A stretch of DNA of 64,000 bases from Streptomyces sp. NBC_01707 (GCF_041438805.1 NZ_CP109190.1:5022001-5086000); one strand, 5' to 3'. Shown: positions 33,313 to 43,095, counted from the stretch's first letter. Numbers and translations: made by a program. Notes: generated by a model not told the origin, from the sequence alone.

Positions 33313-35427
33313 ATGGATGCCATCTCCCTGGGCTTCGGTGTGCTCATCGCCGTGGTCCTGCTCATCACGATCGCTCTGCTCCTCGTCGTCAGCCGGCTCT
33401 TCCGCAAGGTCGAACAGGGCAAGGCCCTGATCATCTCCAAGACCAAGAAGGTCGACGTGACCTTCACCGGCGCCGTCGTCCTGCCGGTGCTGCACAAGGC
33501 CGAGTACATGGACATCTCGGTGAAGACGATCGAGATCCGGCGCACCGGCCGCGAGGGCCTGATCTGCCAGGACAACATCCGCGCCGACATCCACATCAAC
33601 TTCTTCGTACGGGTCAACAAGACCGTCGAGGACGTCATCAAGGTGGCCCAGGCCATCGGTACCGAGCGGGCCAGCGACAAGATCGCCATCCAGGACTTCT
33701 TCGCCGCGAAGTTCGCCGAGGCCCTCAAGACAGTCGGCAAGCAGCTGGACTTCGTCGATCTCTACACCAAGCGCGAAGAGTTCCGGGACCGCATCATCCG
33801 GGTCATCGGGACCGACCTGAACGGTTACCACCTCGACGACGCGGCGATCGACCACCTGGAACAGACGCCGATGGCGCAGCTCGACAGCGCCAACATCCTC
33901 GACGCACAGGGCATCCGCAAGATCACCGAACTGACGACGATCGAGCACGTACGCACCAACGAGTTCCAGCGCACCGAGCAGAAGGAGATCACCCGGCAGA
34001 ACGTCGACGCCCGCGAGACCATTCTGGAGCTGGAGCGCCGACAGGCCGAGGCCGAGATCAAGCAGCGGCGCGAGGTCGAGACCCTGCGGGCCCGCGAGGA
34101 GTCGGCCACCGCCCGGGTCCAGGAGGAGGAACGGCTGGGCGCGCAGACGGCGTTCATCCGTACCGAGGAACAGCTCGGCATCCAGCGCGAGAACCAGGCG
34201 CGGGAGATCGCCGTCGCACAGAAGAACCGTGAACGGGTCATCGCGGTCGAGAACGAGCGCATCGAGAAGGACCGGCTGATCGAGGTCATCGGGCGCGAAC
34301 GGCAGACCGAGCTGAATCGAATCGCCGCGACGAAGGAGGTCGAGGCGGAGCGCCGCGAGGTCGCCGATGTGATCCGGGAGCGGATCGCCGTGGACCGTAC
34401 GGTCGCCGAGCAGGAAGAGTCGATCAAGACCCTGCGGGCCGTCGAGGAGTCGGAGCGTACCCGCAAATCGGTGATCATCGCCGCCGAGGCCGAGGCCCAG
34501 GAGAAGCTGGTCAAGGACATCAAGGCGGCGGAGGCGGCCGAGGTGGCGGCCACCCACCGGGCGGCGGAGCAGCTGACGCTCGCCGAGGCCCGGCTCAAGG
34601 GCGCGGATCTCGACGCCCGGGCCAAGCTGCGACTCGCCGAAGGCGTCCAGGCGGAGTCCGCGGCGCCCGGTCTGGCCGAGGTGCAGGTGCGGGAGGCTGC
34701 GGCCGACGTCATCGAGAAGACCGGTCTCGCCGAGGCGGAGGCCACGTCCGCCCGGCTCAGGGCCGAGGCGGAGGGCGCACGGCTGAAGGCCCTGGCGACC
34801 GCCGAGGGCACCCAGGCGCAGGCGACCGCGGACGCGGCGATGATCGGCGAGAAGTTGAAGGCCGAAGCGGCCGGGCTCACGGAGAAGGCTGCGGCCATGG
34901 CCGCGCTGGACGACGCGTCGCGCGGACACGAGGAGTACCGGCTGCGGCTCGCCGCCGAGAAGGAGATCCGGCTGGCCGGCCTCGATGTGCAGCGGCAGGT
35001 CGCGGAGGCGCAGGCGACGATCGTGGCCGCCGGTCTGGAGAACGCGGACATCGACATCGTCGGCGGGGAGTCGGTCTTCTTCGACCGGCTGGTCTCGTCG
35101 ATCTCGCTCGGCAGGAGCGTGGACGGGTTCATGGAGAACTCGGACACGGCGAAGGCCCTCGCCGGGCCGTGGCTGAACGGGTCGTCGTCGTTCACGGAAG
35201 ACCTGACCCGGGTGCTCGGGTCGGTGTCCACGGGCGATGTGCAGAACCTCACGGTGTCGGCGCTGCTGACGCGGATGATGGCCGCGCCGGGAGTGGGAGC
35301 GGATGCCGGACAGGTCCGGCAGCTGCTGGAGTCGGCACGCAGGCTCGGGCTGGCGGATGTGCGGGTCGGGGTGCCGGCGGAGGCACATGACGGGGTGGCG
35401 GCGCGCAACGGGGCGCCGGTGGCGTAG
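33313..35427 (+). CDS. Flotillin (SPFH domain, YqiK-like)
   Basis: A 704-residue flotillin. One N-terminal membrane helix (about residues 5-27) is followed by an SPFH/band-7 domain (about 35-190: RKVEQGKALIISKTKKVDVTF, LPVLHKAEYMDISVKTIEI). A very long Glu/Ala-rich coiled coil follows (about 215-560, with EAEA-type repeats), then a C-terminal helical region. It is longer than Bacillus FloT (about 500 residues) and resembles YqiK. Flotillins form large membrane cages that organise microdomains. It is preceded by an OB-fold partner and followed, past a repeat-rich 248-nt gap, by a giant AAA+ ATPase. All the partners in this block are on one strand. Confidence 0.93.
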   Translation: MDAISLGFGVLIAVVLLITIALLLVVSRLFRKVEQGKALIISKTKKVDVTFTGAVVLPVLHKAEYMDISVKTIEIRRTGREGLICQDNIRADIHINFFVRVNKTVEDVIKVAQAIGTERASDKIAIQDFFAAKFAEALKTVGKQLDFVDLYTKREEFRDRIIRVIGTDLNGYHLDDAAIDHLEQTPMAQLDSANILDAQGIRKITELTTIEHVRTNEFQRTEQKEITRQNVDARETILELERRQAEAEIKQRREVETLRAREESATARVQEEERLGAQTAFIRTEEQLGIQRENQAREIAVAQKNRERVIAVENERIEKDRLIEVIGRERQTELNRIAATKEVEAERREVADVIRERIAVDRTVAEQEESIKTLRAVEESERTRKSVIIAAEAEAQEKLVKDIKAAEAAEVAATHRAAEQLTLAEARLKGADLDARAKLRLAEGVQAESAAPGLAEVQVREAAADVIEKTGLAEAEATSARLRAEAEGARLKALATAEGTQAQATADAAMIGEKLKAEAAGLTEKAAAMAALDDASRGHEEYRLRLAAEKEIRLAGLDVQRQVAEAQATIVAAGLENADIDIVGGESVFFDRLVSSISLGRSVDGFMENSDTAKALAGPWLNGSSSFTEDLTRVLGSVSTGDVQNLTVSALLTRMMAAPGVGADAGQVRQLLESARRLGLADVRVGVPAEAHDGVAARNGAPVA

Positions 35428-35430
35428 CGG

Positions 35431-35520
35431 GGCGGGCCCGTCCGGCGGCCGGTCCGTCCCAGAACGCCGGGCGGGCCCGTCCCGTCGCCGGTCCGTCCCA
35501 GAACGCCGGACGGGCCCGGG
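35431..35520. repeat. Two-copy 39-nt tandem repeat
   Basis: GGCGGGCCCGT starts at 35431 and again at 35470; both units continue through GCCGGTCCGTCCCAGAACGCC with few differences. A partial third unit begins near 35508. Related GC-rich intergenic repeats are common in Streptomyces. Confidence 0.6.
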
Positions 35521-35574
35521 TCGACCGCCCCGTGCCCGCCCACCACGCACTTCAGGCCCGACCGGGCCGCGGTT

Positions 35575-35621
35575 CCGTCCTCGATCGCCGGACAGGCTCG
35601 GCCTGCGGCGATCGAGGACGG
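35575..35621 (+). terminator. Long perfect hairpin between flotillin and the AAA+ gene
   Basis: CCGTCCTCGATCGCCG (35575-35590) pairs perfectly with CGGCGATCGAGGACGG (35606-35621), 15-nt loop, 54 nt before the next start codon. It may attenuate transcription into the ATPase gene or be a mobile palindromic repeat; either would lower coupling of the two genes. Confidence 0.55.
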
Positions 35622-35675
35622 CGTGCGGCCGGAGGCCGCGCAATCCGCAACCCACACCCGCAGGGAGCCGTACGC

Positions 35676-38600
35676 ATGGACACCGACCCCGCTCTCACCG
35701 TGGACGCGGGCACCTACGACGTGCTGCGGCGTCGCCTCGCCGCGCACGCCGCCGAACTCGCCCGCCGAGCCGAAGCCCTCAACGCCCGCCGTACCGAGGC
35801 GTTCGGTTCGACAGAGCTACGGTTGCTGGCCACCGAGCAGATCCGGACGGAGCACCCGTCGCTGCCGCGCGATCTGGTCGCCGTGGGCGGACAGTTGCTG
35901 TTCGGCTTCGAGCGCGGGCCGGGCGCGCGCGGCGAGGCCACCGTCGCCGACGTACTCGCGCCGTACGGACCGGACCTGTCCGGCAGCGGCGACACGCTCC
36001 TCGTCGACGAGGCGTTCGTACGCGAATTCACCGCCCTGCACCGCTACTACCGGAACGCCCGCCTGCTCCGCCTGCGCCGTGTCGACGGCCGGCTGCTCGC
36101 CGTGTTCCGTACCGGCGACACCGCCGACGACATCCGTGTCCTGCGCTGGGCGCTCGCCCCGGACGGCTCCCCCGGACCGTTCCTCGACGCGCGCGGCGAC
36201 CGCGACCACGTCTTCCCGCCGTCGCACGACTTCACCTGGACACCGGCGGGCCGCGAGTCGCACATCCCCGGCCGTCACCCGCACATCGCGATCGGGGACA
36301 GCGGCGCCCTCTTCGTCGACACACTCGGCGGCACCCTGACCGTGAAGACGGTCGACGACACCGACACACCCGACGGCATCTACGAGGAGCCGGTCACCGA
36401 ACCGCTTCAGTCCCTCGCCGACGCCGACGTCGAGTACGCCGAGGTCGGACCGCTGATCCTGCTGCGCATCCGCCCGTACAACGAGGACGCCTGGCGCCAC
36501 CTGGTCTTCAACAGCCTGCTCTCCACCGTGCAGCGCCTCGACGCCATCGGTCCGGCCTGCCACCGGCTCCCCGAGGACCAGGGGATCATCTTCCCCGGTG
36601 GCACCTATCTCACCACCGGCACCGCGAAGACCTTCGACCTCGCCGAGCCCCTCGCCGACCCGGTCTTCGAGGGGGCCGTCCGGTCCCCCAACGGCGAGGA
36701 CGTCCTCTACCTCTTCCGTTCCCGGGACGGCGGCCGCGGCCTTCTTCTGCCCTACAACCTGATCCGCCAGGAAGTCGCCGCCCCGCTGCTCGGCCGCGGT
36801 CACGCCCTGCTCGACGACGGCACGCTCGTCCTGCTCAAGGACACGGCGTCGGCCGAGCCCGCCCGTGTGCACGCGGTGCAGCGCTGGCGGACCCCGTACG
36901 TCTCCGACACCTACGCCGCCTCCCGCCCGGCCGGGACGGGTCCGCTCGCCCGGATCGGCAACGCCGATCTGGTCCGCGGCATCTCCGACTGTCTCGCCCT
37001 CGCGCACAGTGCCGCCGAGACCTCACCGACCGCCGCCGTGTACGGACGGCTGGTCGCCGACTGCACCCGCGCCACCGACCGCTACCACTGGCTGGCCGAC
37101 CACGAACTCGATTTTCTCGCGGCCCCGTTGACCGATCTCCGGGACACCGCGCAGCAGGTCCTCACCGAGTTCGAGACGGTGCAGGAGCTGACCCGGCAGG
37201 CCGCCGACGCGCTCGCGGAGTCGGCGGACCGGATCACCGCGCTCGTCCGCCGCATCCGCGGCGAGGCCCCGCGCTCGGCCGCCGCCTGGGTCTCCCAGCT
37301 CACCGAACTGCGTCGTGCGCACGGCCGCCTGGGGACGCTCGCCGAGATGCGGTACGCGGACACCGACCGGATCGCCGCGCTCACCGCCACCACCGCCGCC
37401 GACATCGGCTCGGCCGCCCAGCGGGCGGTCGCGTTCCTGAACCGGGCCGACGCGTTCACCGGCTACCACCAGGACATCGAGCAGCTCACGGCCGATGCCG
37501 CCGCGCTCACCACCGTCGTCGACGCCGCCGCGCTCGGCGACCGGCTGACGGAGATGACGGACGGGCTGGCGACGGTCACGGATGTCGTGACCGGGCTGGA
37601 GATCGGCGACGGAGCCGTCCGTACATCGATCCTGGAGCGGATCGCCGAGGTCCTCGGCGGTGCGAACCGGGCCCGCGCCACGCTCGACGCCCGCCGCCGG
37701 GAGCTCCTCGACCACGAGGGGCGGGCGGAGTTCGCCGCCGAGTTCGCCCTGCTCGGCCAGACGGTCACCGGCGCGCTGGCCGCCGCGGACTCCCCCGACG
37801 CATGCGACGAACAACTGGCCCGACTTCTGCTCCAGTTGGAGAACCTGGAGTCCCGGTTCGCCGAGTTCGACGACTTCCTCGCCCAGCTGTCCGAGCGGCG
37901 GACAGAGGTGTACGAGGCGTTCTCGGCCCGCAAGCAGACACTGCAGGACGCCCGCGCACGTCGCGCGGAACGACTGGCCCAGTCGGCGGCCCGGGTCCTC
38001 GAGACGGTCTCCCGGCGCCTGTCCGCCCTCCCCGACCTGGACGCGGTCCACACGTACTTCGCCTCCGACCCGATGGTCGCCAAGGTCCGCCGCACGGCGG
38101 ACGAGCTGCGCGGGCTCGGCGACCCGGTGCGGGCCGAGGAACTCGACGGACGACTGAAGGCGGCCCGCCAGGAGGCGGGGCGGGCGCTGCGCGACCGCAG
38201 CGAGCTGTACGCGGACGGCGGATCGACGATCCGGCTCGGCCGGCACCGGTTCGCGGTGAACACCCAGCCGTTCGACCTGACGCTCGTGCCCTCCGGGGAC
38301 CGGCTCGCGTTCGCCGTCACCGGAACCGACTACCGGGCTCCCGTCACCGACCCGGCGTTCGACGCGGCCCGCCCGTACTGGCAGCAGCAGCTGCCGTCGG
38401 AGTCCCCGTCGGTCTACCGCGCCGAGCACCTCGCCGCCAGCCTCCTGGACGAGCACGGCGCGGAAGCGCTGGCGGCCCTCGCACCGGCCGAACTTGCCGT
38501 GCTGGTCCGGGAGTCGGCGGCCTCCGCGTACGACGAGGGATATCAGCGCGGTGTCCATGACGAGGACGCCACCGCCATCCTGGCCACCCTGCTGCGACTG

Positions 38601-40568
38601 CACGCCGGAGCAGGTCTGCTGCGTGTCCCGCCGGCGGTGCGCGCGGCGGCTCAGCTCTTCTGGACATGGGAGGCGGACGACGGCCTGCGCACCTCCTGGA
38701 CGCGCCGGGCCGTCTCCCTGGCCCGGGCCCGCGAGACGTTCGGCCCGGCGCCCGCGATCACCGCGCTCCAGGAGGAGTGGGCGGCCAGGATCGGGACGGA
38801 CGACGCGCACGCCGCCGCCGCATACCTCTTCGAGGAGCTGACTTCCGGCCCCGCCGGGTTCGTGACGAGCGCTGCCGTCCGCACCTTCCTGGACAAGTTC
38901 CGCCGCACGACCGGAACTTCGGCATACGACGAGGACCTGTCCGCCCTCCGGGACGACCTCCCCGCACGCCGCCAGCTCGTCGAGGGCTGGCTGACCTCGT
39001 ACGCCCGCGCCGGTGGCACGGACATCACGAGCAGTGACCTCGCCGAGGCGGTCGCCGTGGAGCTCTGCCCGGAGCCGGGGACCGAGCGATACGACCGCGA
39101 GGCGCCGATCGCCGCGACCGTGGACGGCCTGCTCGGCATCCACCCCCGCATCGACCGGGGCCGGCTGACCGTGCGCCTGGACGAACTCCTCGCACGCACT
39201 GCGGAGTTCCGCACGACCACCGTCCCCGGATTCCGCGCCTACCAGCGGCAGCGCACCACCCTCGTCGGCGCCGAACGGACCCGGCTGCGGCTCGACGACC
39301 ACCGGCCCCGGGTGATGTCCACATTCGTCCGCAACCAGCTCATCGACGAGGTCTACCTGCCGATGATCGGCGACAGCCTCGCCAAGCAGCTCGGCACGGC
39401 CGATGCCGACCGGCGCACCGACTCACAGGGCCTCCTGCTGCTCGTCTCGCCACCCGGCTACGGCAAGACGACCCTCATGGAATACGTGGCCGACCGGCTC
39501 GGTCTGGTTCTCGTCAAGGTCAGCGGCCCCTCGCTGGGCCGCGAAGTGACCTCGCTCGACCCGGCACAGGCACGCAGCGCGACCGCCCGGCACGAGATCG
39601 AGAAGATCAACTTTGCGCTGGAGGCGGGCAACAACACGCTCCTGCACCTCGACGACATTCAGCACACCTCGCCCGAACTGCTCCAGAAGTTCATCCCCCT
39701 CTGCGACGCCACCCGCCGCGTCGAGGGGGTACGGGACGGCGAGCCGCGCAGCTACGACCTGCGGGGCAAGCGGTTCGCGGTGTGCATGACGGGCAATCCG
39801 TACACCGAGTCCGGAGAGCGGTTCCGGATCCCGGACATGCTGGCGAACCGGGCCGACGTGTGGAATCTGGGCGAGGTACTGAGCGGCCGCGAGGACGTCT
39901 TCGCGCTCAGCTTCGTCGAGAACGCGCTGACCGCCAACCCGGTGCTTGCACCCCTCGCCGGCCGCTCCCGGGAAGATCTCGCACTGCTCGTGCGCCTGGC
40001 CTCCGTCGCGGCCCCTTCCCCGATCGCGCACACCGACCGTCTCGACCACCCGTACCCACCCGCCGAGCTGGACCGGATCGTCTCGGTCCTGCGTCACCTG
40101 CTGACCGCCCGCTCCACCGTCCTCGCGGTGAACGCCGCATACATCGCCTCGGCCGCACAGACCGACGCGACGCGCACCGAACCCCCGTTCCGGCTGCAGG
40201 GCTCGTACCGCGACATGAACAAGATCGCCGAACGGATCGTGCCCGTGATGAACGACGCGGAGCTCGCCGCGGTCATCGACGACCACTACGCGGGCGAGGC
40301 CCGGACGCTCACCACCGGGGCCGAGTCCAACCTGCTGAAACTGGCGGCCCTGCGGGGGACGCTGACCACCGAACAGACCGACCGGTGGGCGGCGATCACC
40401 GCCTCGTACGTACGCACCCAGGCACTGGGCGGCCCGGACAGCGGTCCCATGACCCGGGCGGTCGCGGCCCTCGGTCTGCTCGCGGACCGGATCGCGGCAG
40501 TCGAGTCGGCGATCCGCCGATCCGACGGGCCGCTCACCGGCGCGAAGATCACCGACCGGTCCGAATGA
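35676..40568 (+). CDS. Giant AAA+ ATPase annotated elsewhere as DNA repair ATPase
   Basis: A 1630-residue soluble protein, one of the longest in the window. The N-terminal third (about 1-430) is a mixed alpha/beta region of unknown fold with repeated beta-rich segments (YLFRSRDGGRGLLLPYNL). The middle (about 480-900) is helical, with coiled-coil stretches rich in Arg/Glu/Ala. The AAA+ module lies near the C-terminus: Walker A PPGYGKTT (Lys1264), Walker B LLHLDDI (Asp1326-Asp1327), sensor 1 CMTGNPYTES and a helical lid. AGGGAG lies 8 nt before the ATG. Databases call such proteins DNA repair ATPase without known evidence for repair. Position after flotillin suggests a membrane-associated remodelling machine (inference). 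Confidence 0.88.
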   Translation: MDTDPALTVDAGTYDVLRRRLAAHAAELARRAEALNARRTEAFGSTELRLLATEQIRTEHPSLPRDLVAVGGQLLFGFERGPGARGEATVADVLAPYGPDLSGSGDTLLVDEAFVREFTALHRYYRNARLLRLRRVDGRLLAVFRTGDTADDIRVLRWALAPDGSPGPFLDARGDRDHVFPPSHDFTWTPAGRESHIPGRHPHIAIGDSGALFVDTLGGTLTVKTVDDTDTPDGIYEEPVTEPLQSLADADVEYAEVGPLILLRIRPYNEDAWRHLVFNSLLSTVQRLDAIGPACHRLPEDQGIIFPGGTYLTTGTAKTFDLAEPLADPVFEGAVRSPNGEDVLYLFRSRDGGRGLLLPYNLIRQEVAAPLLGRGHALLDDGTLVLLKDTASAEPARVHAVQRWRTPYVSDTYAASRPAGTGPLARIGNADLVRGISDCLALAHSAAETSPTAAVYGRLVADCTRATDRYHWLADHELDFLAAPLTDLRDTAQQVLTEFETVQELTRQAADALAESADRITALVRRIRGEAPRSAAAWVSQLTELRRAHGRLGTLAEMRYADTDRIAALTATTAADIGSAAQRAVAFLNRADAFTGYHQDIEQLTADAAALTTVVDAAALGDRLTEMTDGLATVTDVVTGLEIGDGAVRTSILERIAEVLGGANRARATLDARRRELLDHEGRAEFAAEFALLGQTVTGALAAADSPDACDEQLARLLLQLENLESRFAEFDDFLAQLSERRTEVYEAFSARKQTLQDARARRAERLAQSAARVLETVSRRLSALPDLDAVHTYFASDPMVAKVRRTADELRGLGDPVRAEELDGRLKAARQEAGRALRDRSELYADGGSTIRLGRHRFAVNTQPFDLTLVPSGDRLAFAVTGTDYRAPVTDPAFDAARPYWQQQLPSESPSVYRAEHLAASLLDEHGAEALAALAPAELAVLVRESAASAYDEGYQRGVHDEDATAILATLLRLHAGAGLLRVPPAVRAAAQLFWTWEADDGLRTSWTRRAVSLARARETFGPAPAITALQEEWAARIGTDDAHAAAAYLFEELTSGPAGFVTSAAVRTFLDKFRRTTGTSAYDEDLSALRDDLPARRQLVEGWLTSYARAGGTDITSSDLAEAVAVELCPEPGTERYDREAPIAATVDGLLGIHPRIDRGRLTVRLDELLARTAEFRTTTVPGFRAYQRQRTTLVGAERTRLRLDDHRPRVMSTFVRNQLIDEVYLPMIGDSLAKQLGTADADRRTDSQGLLLLVSPPGYGKTTLMEYVADRLGLVLVKVSGPSLGREVTSLDPAQARSATARHEIEKINFALEAGNNTLLHLDDIQHTSPELLQKFIPLCDATRRVEGVRDGEPRSYDLRGKRFAVCMTGNPYTESGERFRIPDMLANRADVWNLGEVLSGREDVFALSFVENALTANPVLAPLAGRSREDLALLVRLASVAAPSPIAHTDRLDHPYPPAELDRIVSVLRHLLTARSTVLAVNAAYIASAAQTDATRTEPPFRLQGSYRDMNKIAERIVPVMNDAELAAVIDDHYAGEARTLTTGAESNLLKLAALRGTLTTEQTDRWAAITASYVRTQALGGPDSGPMTRAVAALGLLADRIAAVESAIRRSDGPLTGAKITDRSE

Positions 40569-40593
40569 GTCGAACACCGGAGGCGGGCAAGGC

Positions 40594-42591
40594 ATGCTGG
40601 GTTCCGTGTCGACACTTCCCCAACAGCCTCAACGCTCCCCGTTCAGCGGCCACATGGTCGTCTGCGGCGACGACGCACTCGCCCAGCGGCTGGCGGTGGA
40701 GCTGCGTTACGTCTACGGGGAGCGGGTGACGCTGCTGCTCCCACCGGGGCGCGACCCGCGCCGCCCGGAGCTGCCGCTGACCCAACGCGGGCGCGCGGCC
40801 ACGCTGTTCGGCCGGATGTCGGCGGCGATGAACCGCAACCTGGGCAACGGCGGCACCGGAGGAGCCGACGGCGGCTCCGGCGGCGACACCGGCGCCGGCG
40901 TGGAGGCGGTCCGCATCCTCGAGGCCTCGGAGCCGTCCGACGAGGCGTTCGAGGAGGCCGGTGTCGACACGGCCGCCGCACTGGCGCTCGTCTACGACGA
41001 CGACGAACGCAACATCCGCGCCGCACTCACCGCCCGCCGCCTCAACCCCCGCGTCCGGCTGGTCATCCGGCTCTACAACCGCAAGCTCGGCCAATATCTG
41101 GAGACCCTCCTCGACCAGGCCGCCGCCGTCGCCGTACCGGGACTCGACCCGACCGCGCTGGACACGTCGACCACCGTCCTCTCCGACGCCGACACCGCCG
41201 CGCCCGCACTCGCCGCGACGGCGCTGACCGGCTCCAGCAAGGTCGTCCAGGCGGAGGGCCTGCTCCTGCGGGCCGTCGAACGCACCCCGCCCCGGCAGGG
41301 CGAGGTTGCCGACCCCGGCCTGTGCACGCTCGCCCTGCTCTCCTCCACCACCCATGACCCTGCGGGCGCCGAGGGTTCCGACAGCAGCGGCGCCGATGGC
41401 CCCCAACTCCTGCCCGATCAGCAGTCGGTGGCCGCCGCGACCGGTCGGGGCACGGTGGTCCTGGAGGCCATCCGGGAGGCCGTACCGGACGGGCCGGCCC
41501 CACGAATGGGCGGCAGGAGCGCACCCCTGAGCCAGATCTTCTCGCGCCGGCTGCGCAGGTCCGTGCTGGGCGTCGCGGCGGCGGTGCTGGGCCTCGCCGT
41601 CGCCTCCACGCTCACGACAGGCGAACCTCCGCTGCACGCCGCGTACTTGACGCTGCTCGACCTGTTCGCGATGGGCGACCCGGCGATCGAGGACTCGGCC
41701 GCCCGGCAGGTCATCCAGCTGCTCTCCGGCGTCGCCGGGCTGATGCTGCTGCCGCTGCTGGTGGCGGGAGTCCTCGAAGCCTTCGGTTCCCTGCGTACGG
41801 CATCGGCGCTGCGCCGGCCGCCGCGCGGGCTCTCCGGCCATGTGGTGCTGCTCGGACTCGGCAAGATCGGTACCAGGGTGCTGGTCCGGCTCCGCGAGCT
41901 CAACATTCCTGTGGTGTGCGTGGAGGACGACCCGGCCGCGCGCGGCATCCCCGTCGCCCGGCGGCTGCAGGTACCGGTCGTCCTCGGGGACGTCACCCAG
42001 GAGGGCGTCCTGGAAGCGGCGAAGATCCAGCGCTCCCGCGCCCTGCTCGCGCTGACCAGCTCCGACACCACCAACCTGGAGGCCACCCTCTACGCCCGCT
42101 CGGTCAAACCGGACCTGCAGGTGGCCCTGCGCCTCTTCGACGACGAGTTCGCCACCGCCGTCTACCGCACCTTGCGCACCGCCCACCCACAGGCCCTGAC
42201 CCGCTCCCGGTCCGTCTCCCACCTGGCTGCCCCGTCCTTCGCCGTCGCGATGATGGGGCGGCAGATCCTGGGCGCGATTCCGGTCGAGCGGAAGGTGATG
42301 CTCTTCGCGGCGATCCAGGTGGCGGGCCACCCGCAGCTGGAGGGACGGACGGTCGAGCAGGCGTTCCGGGCGGGGGCCTGGCGGGTACTGGCACTGGACG
42401 CCACGCCGCCGGAGGACCGCCACCCGGACCGGACAACGGCCGGTCCCACGTCCTCGGACCGGCCGTCGGGCCTGATCTGGGATCTGCACCCCGGTTACGT
42501 ACTCCGCGCCGAGGACCGCGTGGTGATCGCCGCTACCCGCCGCGGACTTGCGGAACTGCTGCGCAGACGGCGCTCGTTGACGCACCGCTAG
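40594..42591 (+). CDS. Two-RCK membrane protein, K+-channel-like without a TVGYG filter
   Basis: A 665-residue protein. The first RCK (TrkA-N-like) domain (about 20-300) has a degenerate nucleotide loop, VVCGDDALAQ. Two hydrophobic segments (about 323-345 and 365-392) flank a pore-like loop that reads LLDLFAMGDPAIED where a K+ channel would have TVGYGD. The second RCK (about 405-545) has an intact Rossmann motif, GLGKIG, and VEDDP. It resembles channel-like proteins of the CASTOR/POLLUX type more than a classical K+ channel. Its ATG is 25 nt after the ATPase stop, so the two are probably cotranscribed. Ion specificity cannot be inferred. Confidence 0.82.
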   Translation: MLGSVSTLPQQPQRSPFSGHMVVCGDDALAQRLAVELRYVYGERVTLLLPPGRDPRRPELPLTQRGRAATLFGRMSAAMNRNLGNGGTGGADGGSGGDTGAGVEAVRILEASEPSDEAFEEAGVDTAAALALVYDDDERNIRAALTARRLNPRVRLVIRLYNRKLGQYLETLLDQAAAVAVPGLDPTALDTSTTVLSDADTAAPALAATALTGSSKVVQAEGLLLRAVERTPPRQGEVADPGLCTLALLSSTTHDPAGAEGSDSSGADGPQLLPDQQSVAAATGRGTVVLEAIREAVPDGPAPRMGGRSAPLSQIFSRRLRRSVLGVAAAVLGLAVASTLTTGEPPLHAAYLTLLDLFAMGDPAIEDSAARQVIQLLSGVAGLMLLPLLVAGVLEAFGSLRTASALRRPPRGLSGHVVLLGLGKIGTRVLVRLRELNIPVVCVEDDPAARGIPVARRLQVPVVLGDVTQEGVLEAAKIQRSRALLALTSSDTTNLEATLYARSVKPDLQVALRLFDDEFATAVYRTLRTAHPQALTRSRSVSHLAAPSFAVAMMGRQILGAIPVERKVMLFAAIQVAGHPQLEGRTVEQAFRAGAWRVLALDATPPEDRHPDRTTAGPTSSDRPSGLIWDLHPGYVLRAEDRVVIAATRRGLAELLRRRRSLTHR

Positions 42592-42595
42592 GGCG

Positions 42596-43054
42596 TCAGG
42601 CGTCGGACGGGTCCGGGACCGCACCCACCCGGAGCGAGGAGCTCTCCGCGGGGCCCTCGACGGAGCCTGCCGTGGAGCGCTCGGTGAGCAGCATCACGGC
42701 AGTCAGCAGGACGAGCGACGCCGCCGAGACGTGCACGCCGAGCGCCGTGGTGAGCGAGCCCCCGTGGGTGAGGACCGCGAGCGCGTCACCGAGCGGGAGG
42801 ATCGCGTCGATGAGCACCACCCAGCCCAGGGTCCGGCGCTGTCCTCGCGCGAGCAGCAGGAACACCGTCGCCGCGACAGCGAGATCACGTACACCCTTGA
42901 CGGCGAAGTAGCCCGCGGCGTTCCCCTGCGGCCAGGGCTCGATGCCGAAGCCGTCGGGCGCGCCCTCGGGGTTCAGCAGGAAGTTGAGTCCGAAGAAGAG
43001 CACGGCGGCGCCGGTGATCAGGGCAAGCGCGGTAGTGAAGTGACGCTTCGTCAT
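42596..43054 (-). CDS. DUF4267 membrane protein
   Basis: A 152-residue protein with four predicted helices (about residues 8-27, 48-68, 75-95 and 100-120) and a disordered Ser/Pro/Asp tail. LITGAAVLFFGLNFLLNPEG and GYFAVKGVRDLAVA are DUF4267 features. Function unknown; such genes are often controlled by a TetR or MarR neighbour. The second of two adjacent ATG codons (43054) has GGGGA at better spacing. Two copies of the dyad TCTAGC-nnn-GCTAGA lie upstream (centres 43104 and 43155), but no regulator gene is present between here and the exonuclease gene. Confidence 0.85.
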   Translation of the reverse strand: MTKRHFTTALALITGAAVLFFGLNFLLNPEGAPDGFGIEPWPQGNAAGYFAVKGVRDLAVAATVFLLLARGQRRTLGWVVLIDAILPLGDALAVLTHGGSLTTALGVHVSAASLVLLTAVMLLTERSTAGSVEGPAESSSLRVGAVPDPSDA

Positions 43055-43095
43055 CATTTCCCCAACAAAGTCACGGAGCAGGCGAGTTCGAGCTT

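Noticed and set aside
35303..38560. A 1085-codon plus-strand frame overlapping the AAA+ ATPase gene
   Set aside because: Arg/Pro/Gly-rich composition with no family motifs; a high-GC shadow of the real gene in another frame.
37023..39302. A 759-codon minus-strand frame antisense to the AAA+ ATPase
   Set aside because: Composition is typical of antisense shadows (Gly/Arg/Val-rich), with no ribosome-binding site or domain.
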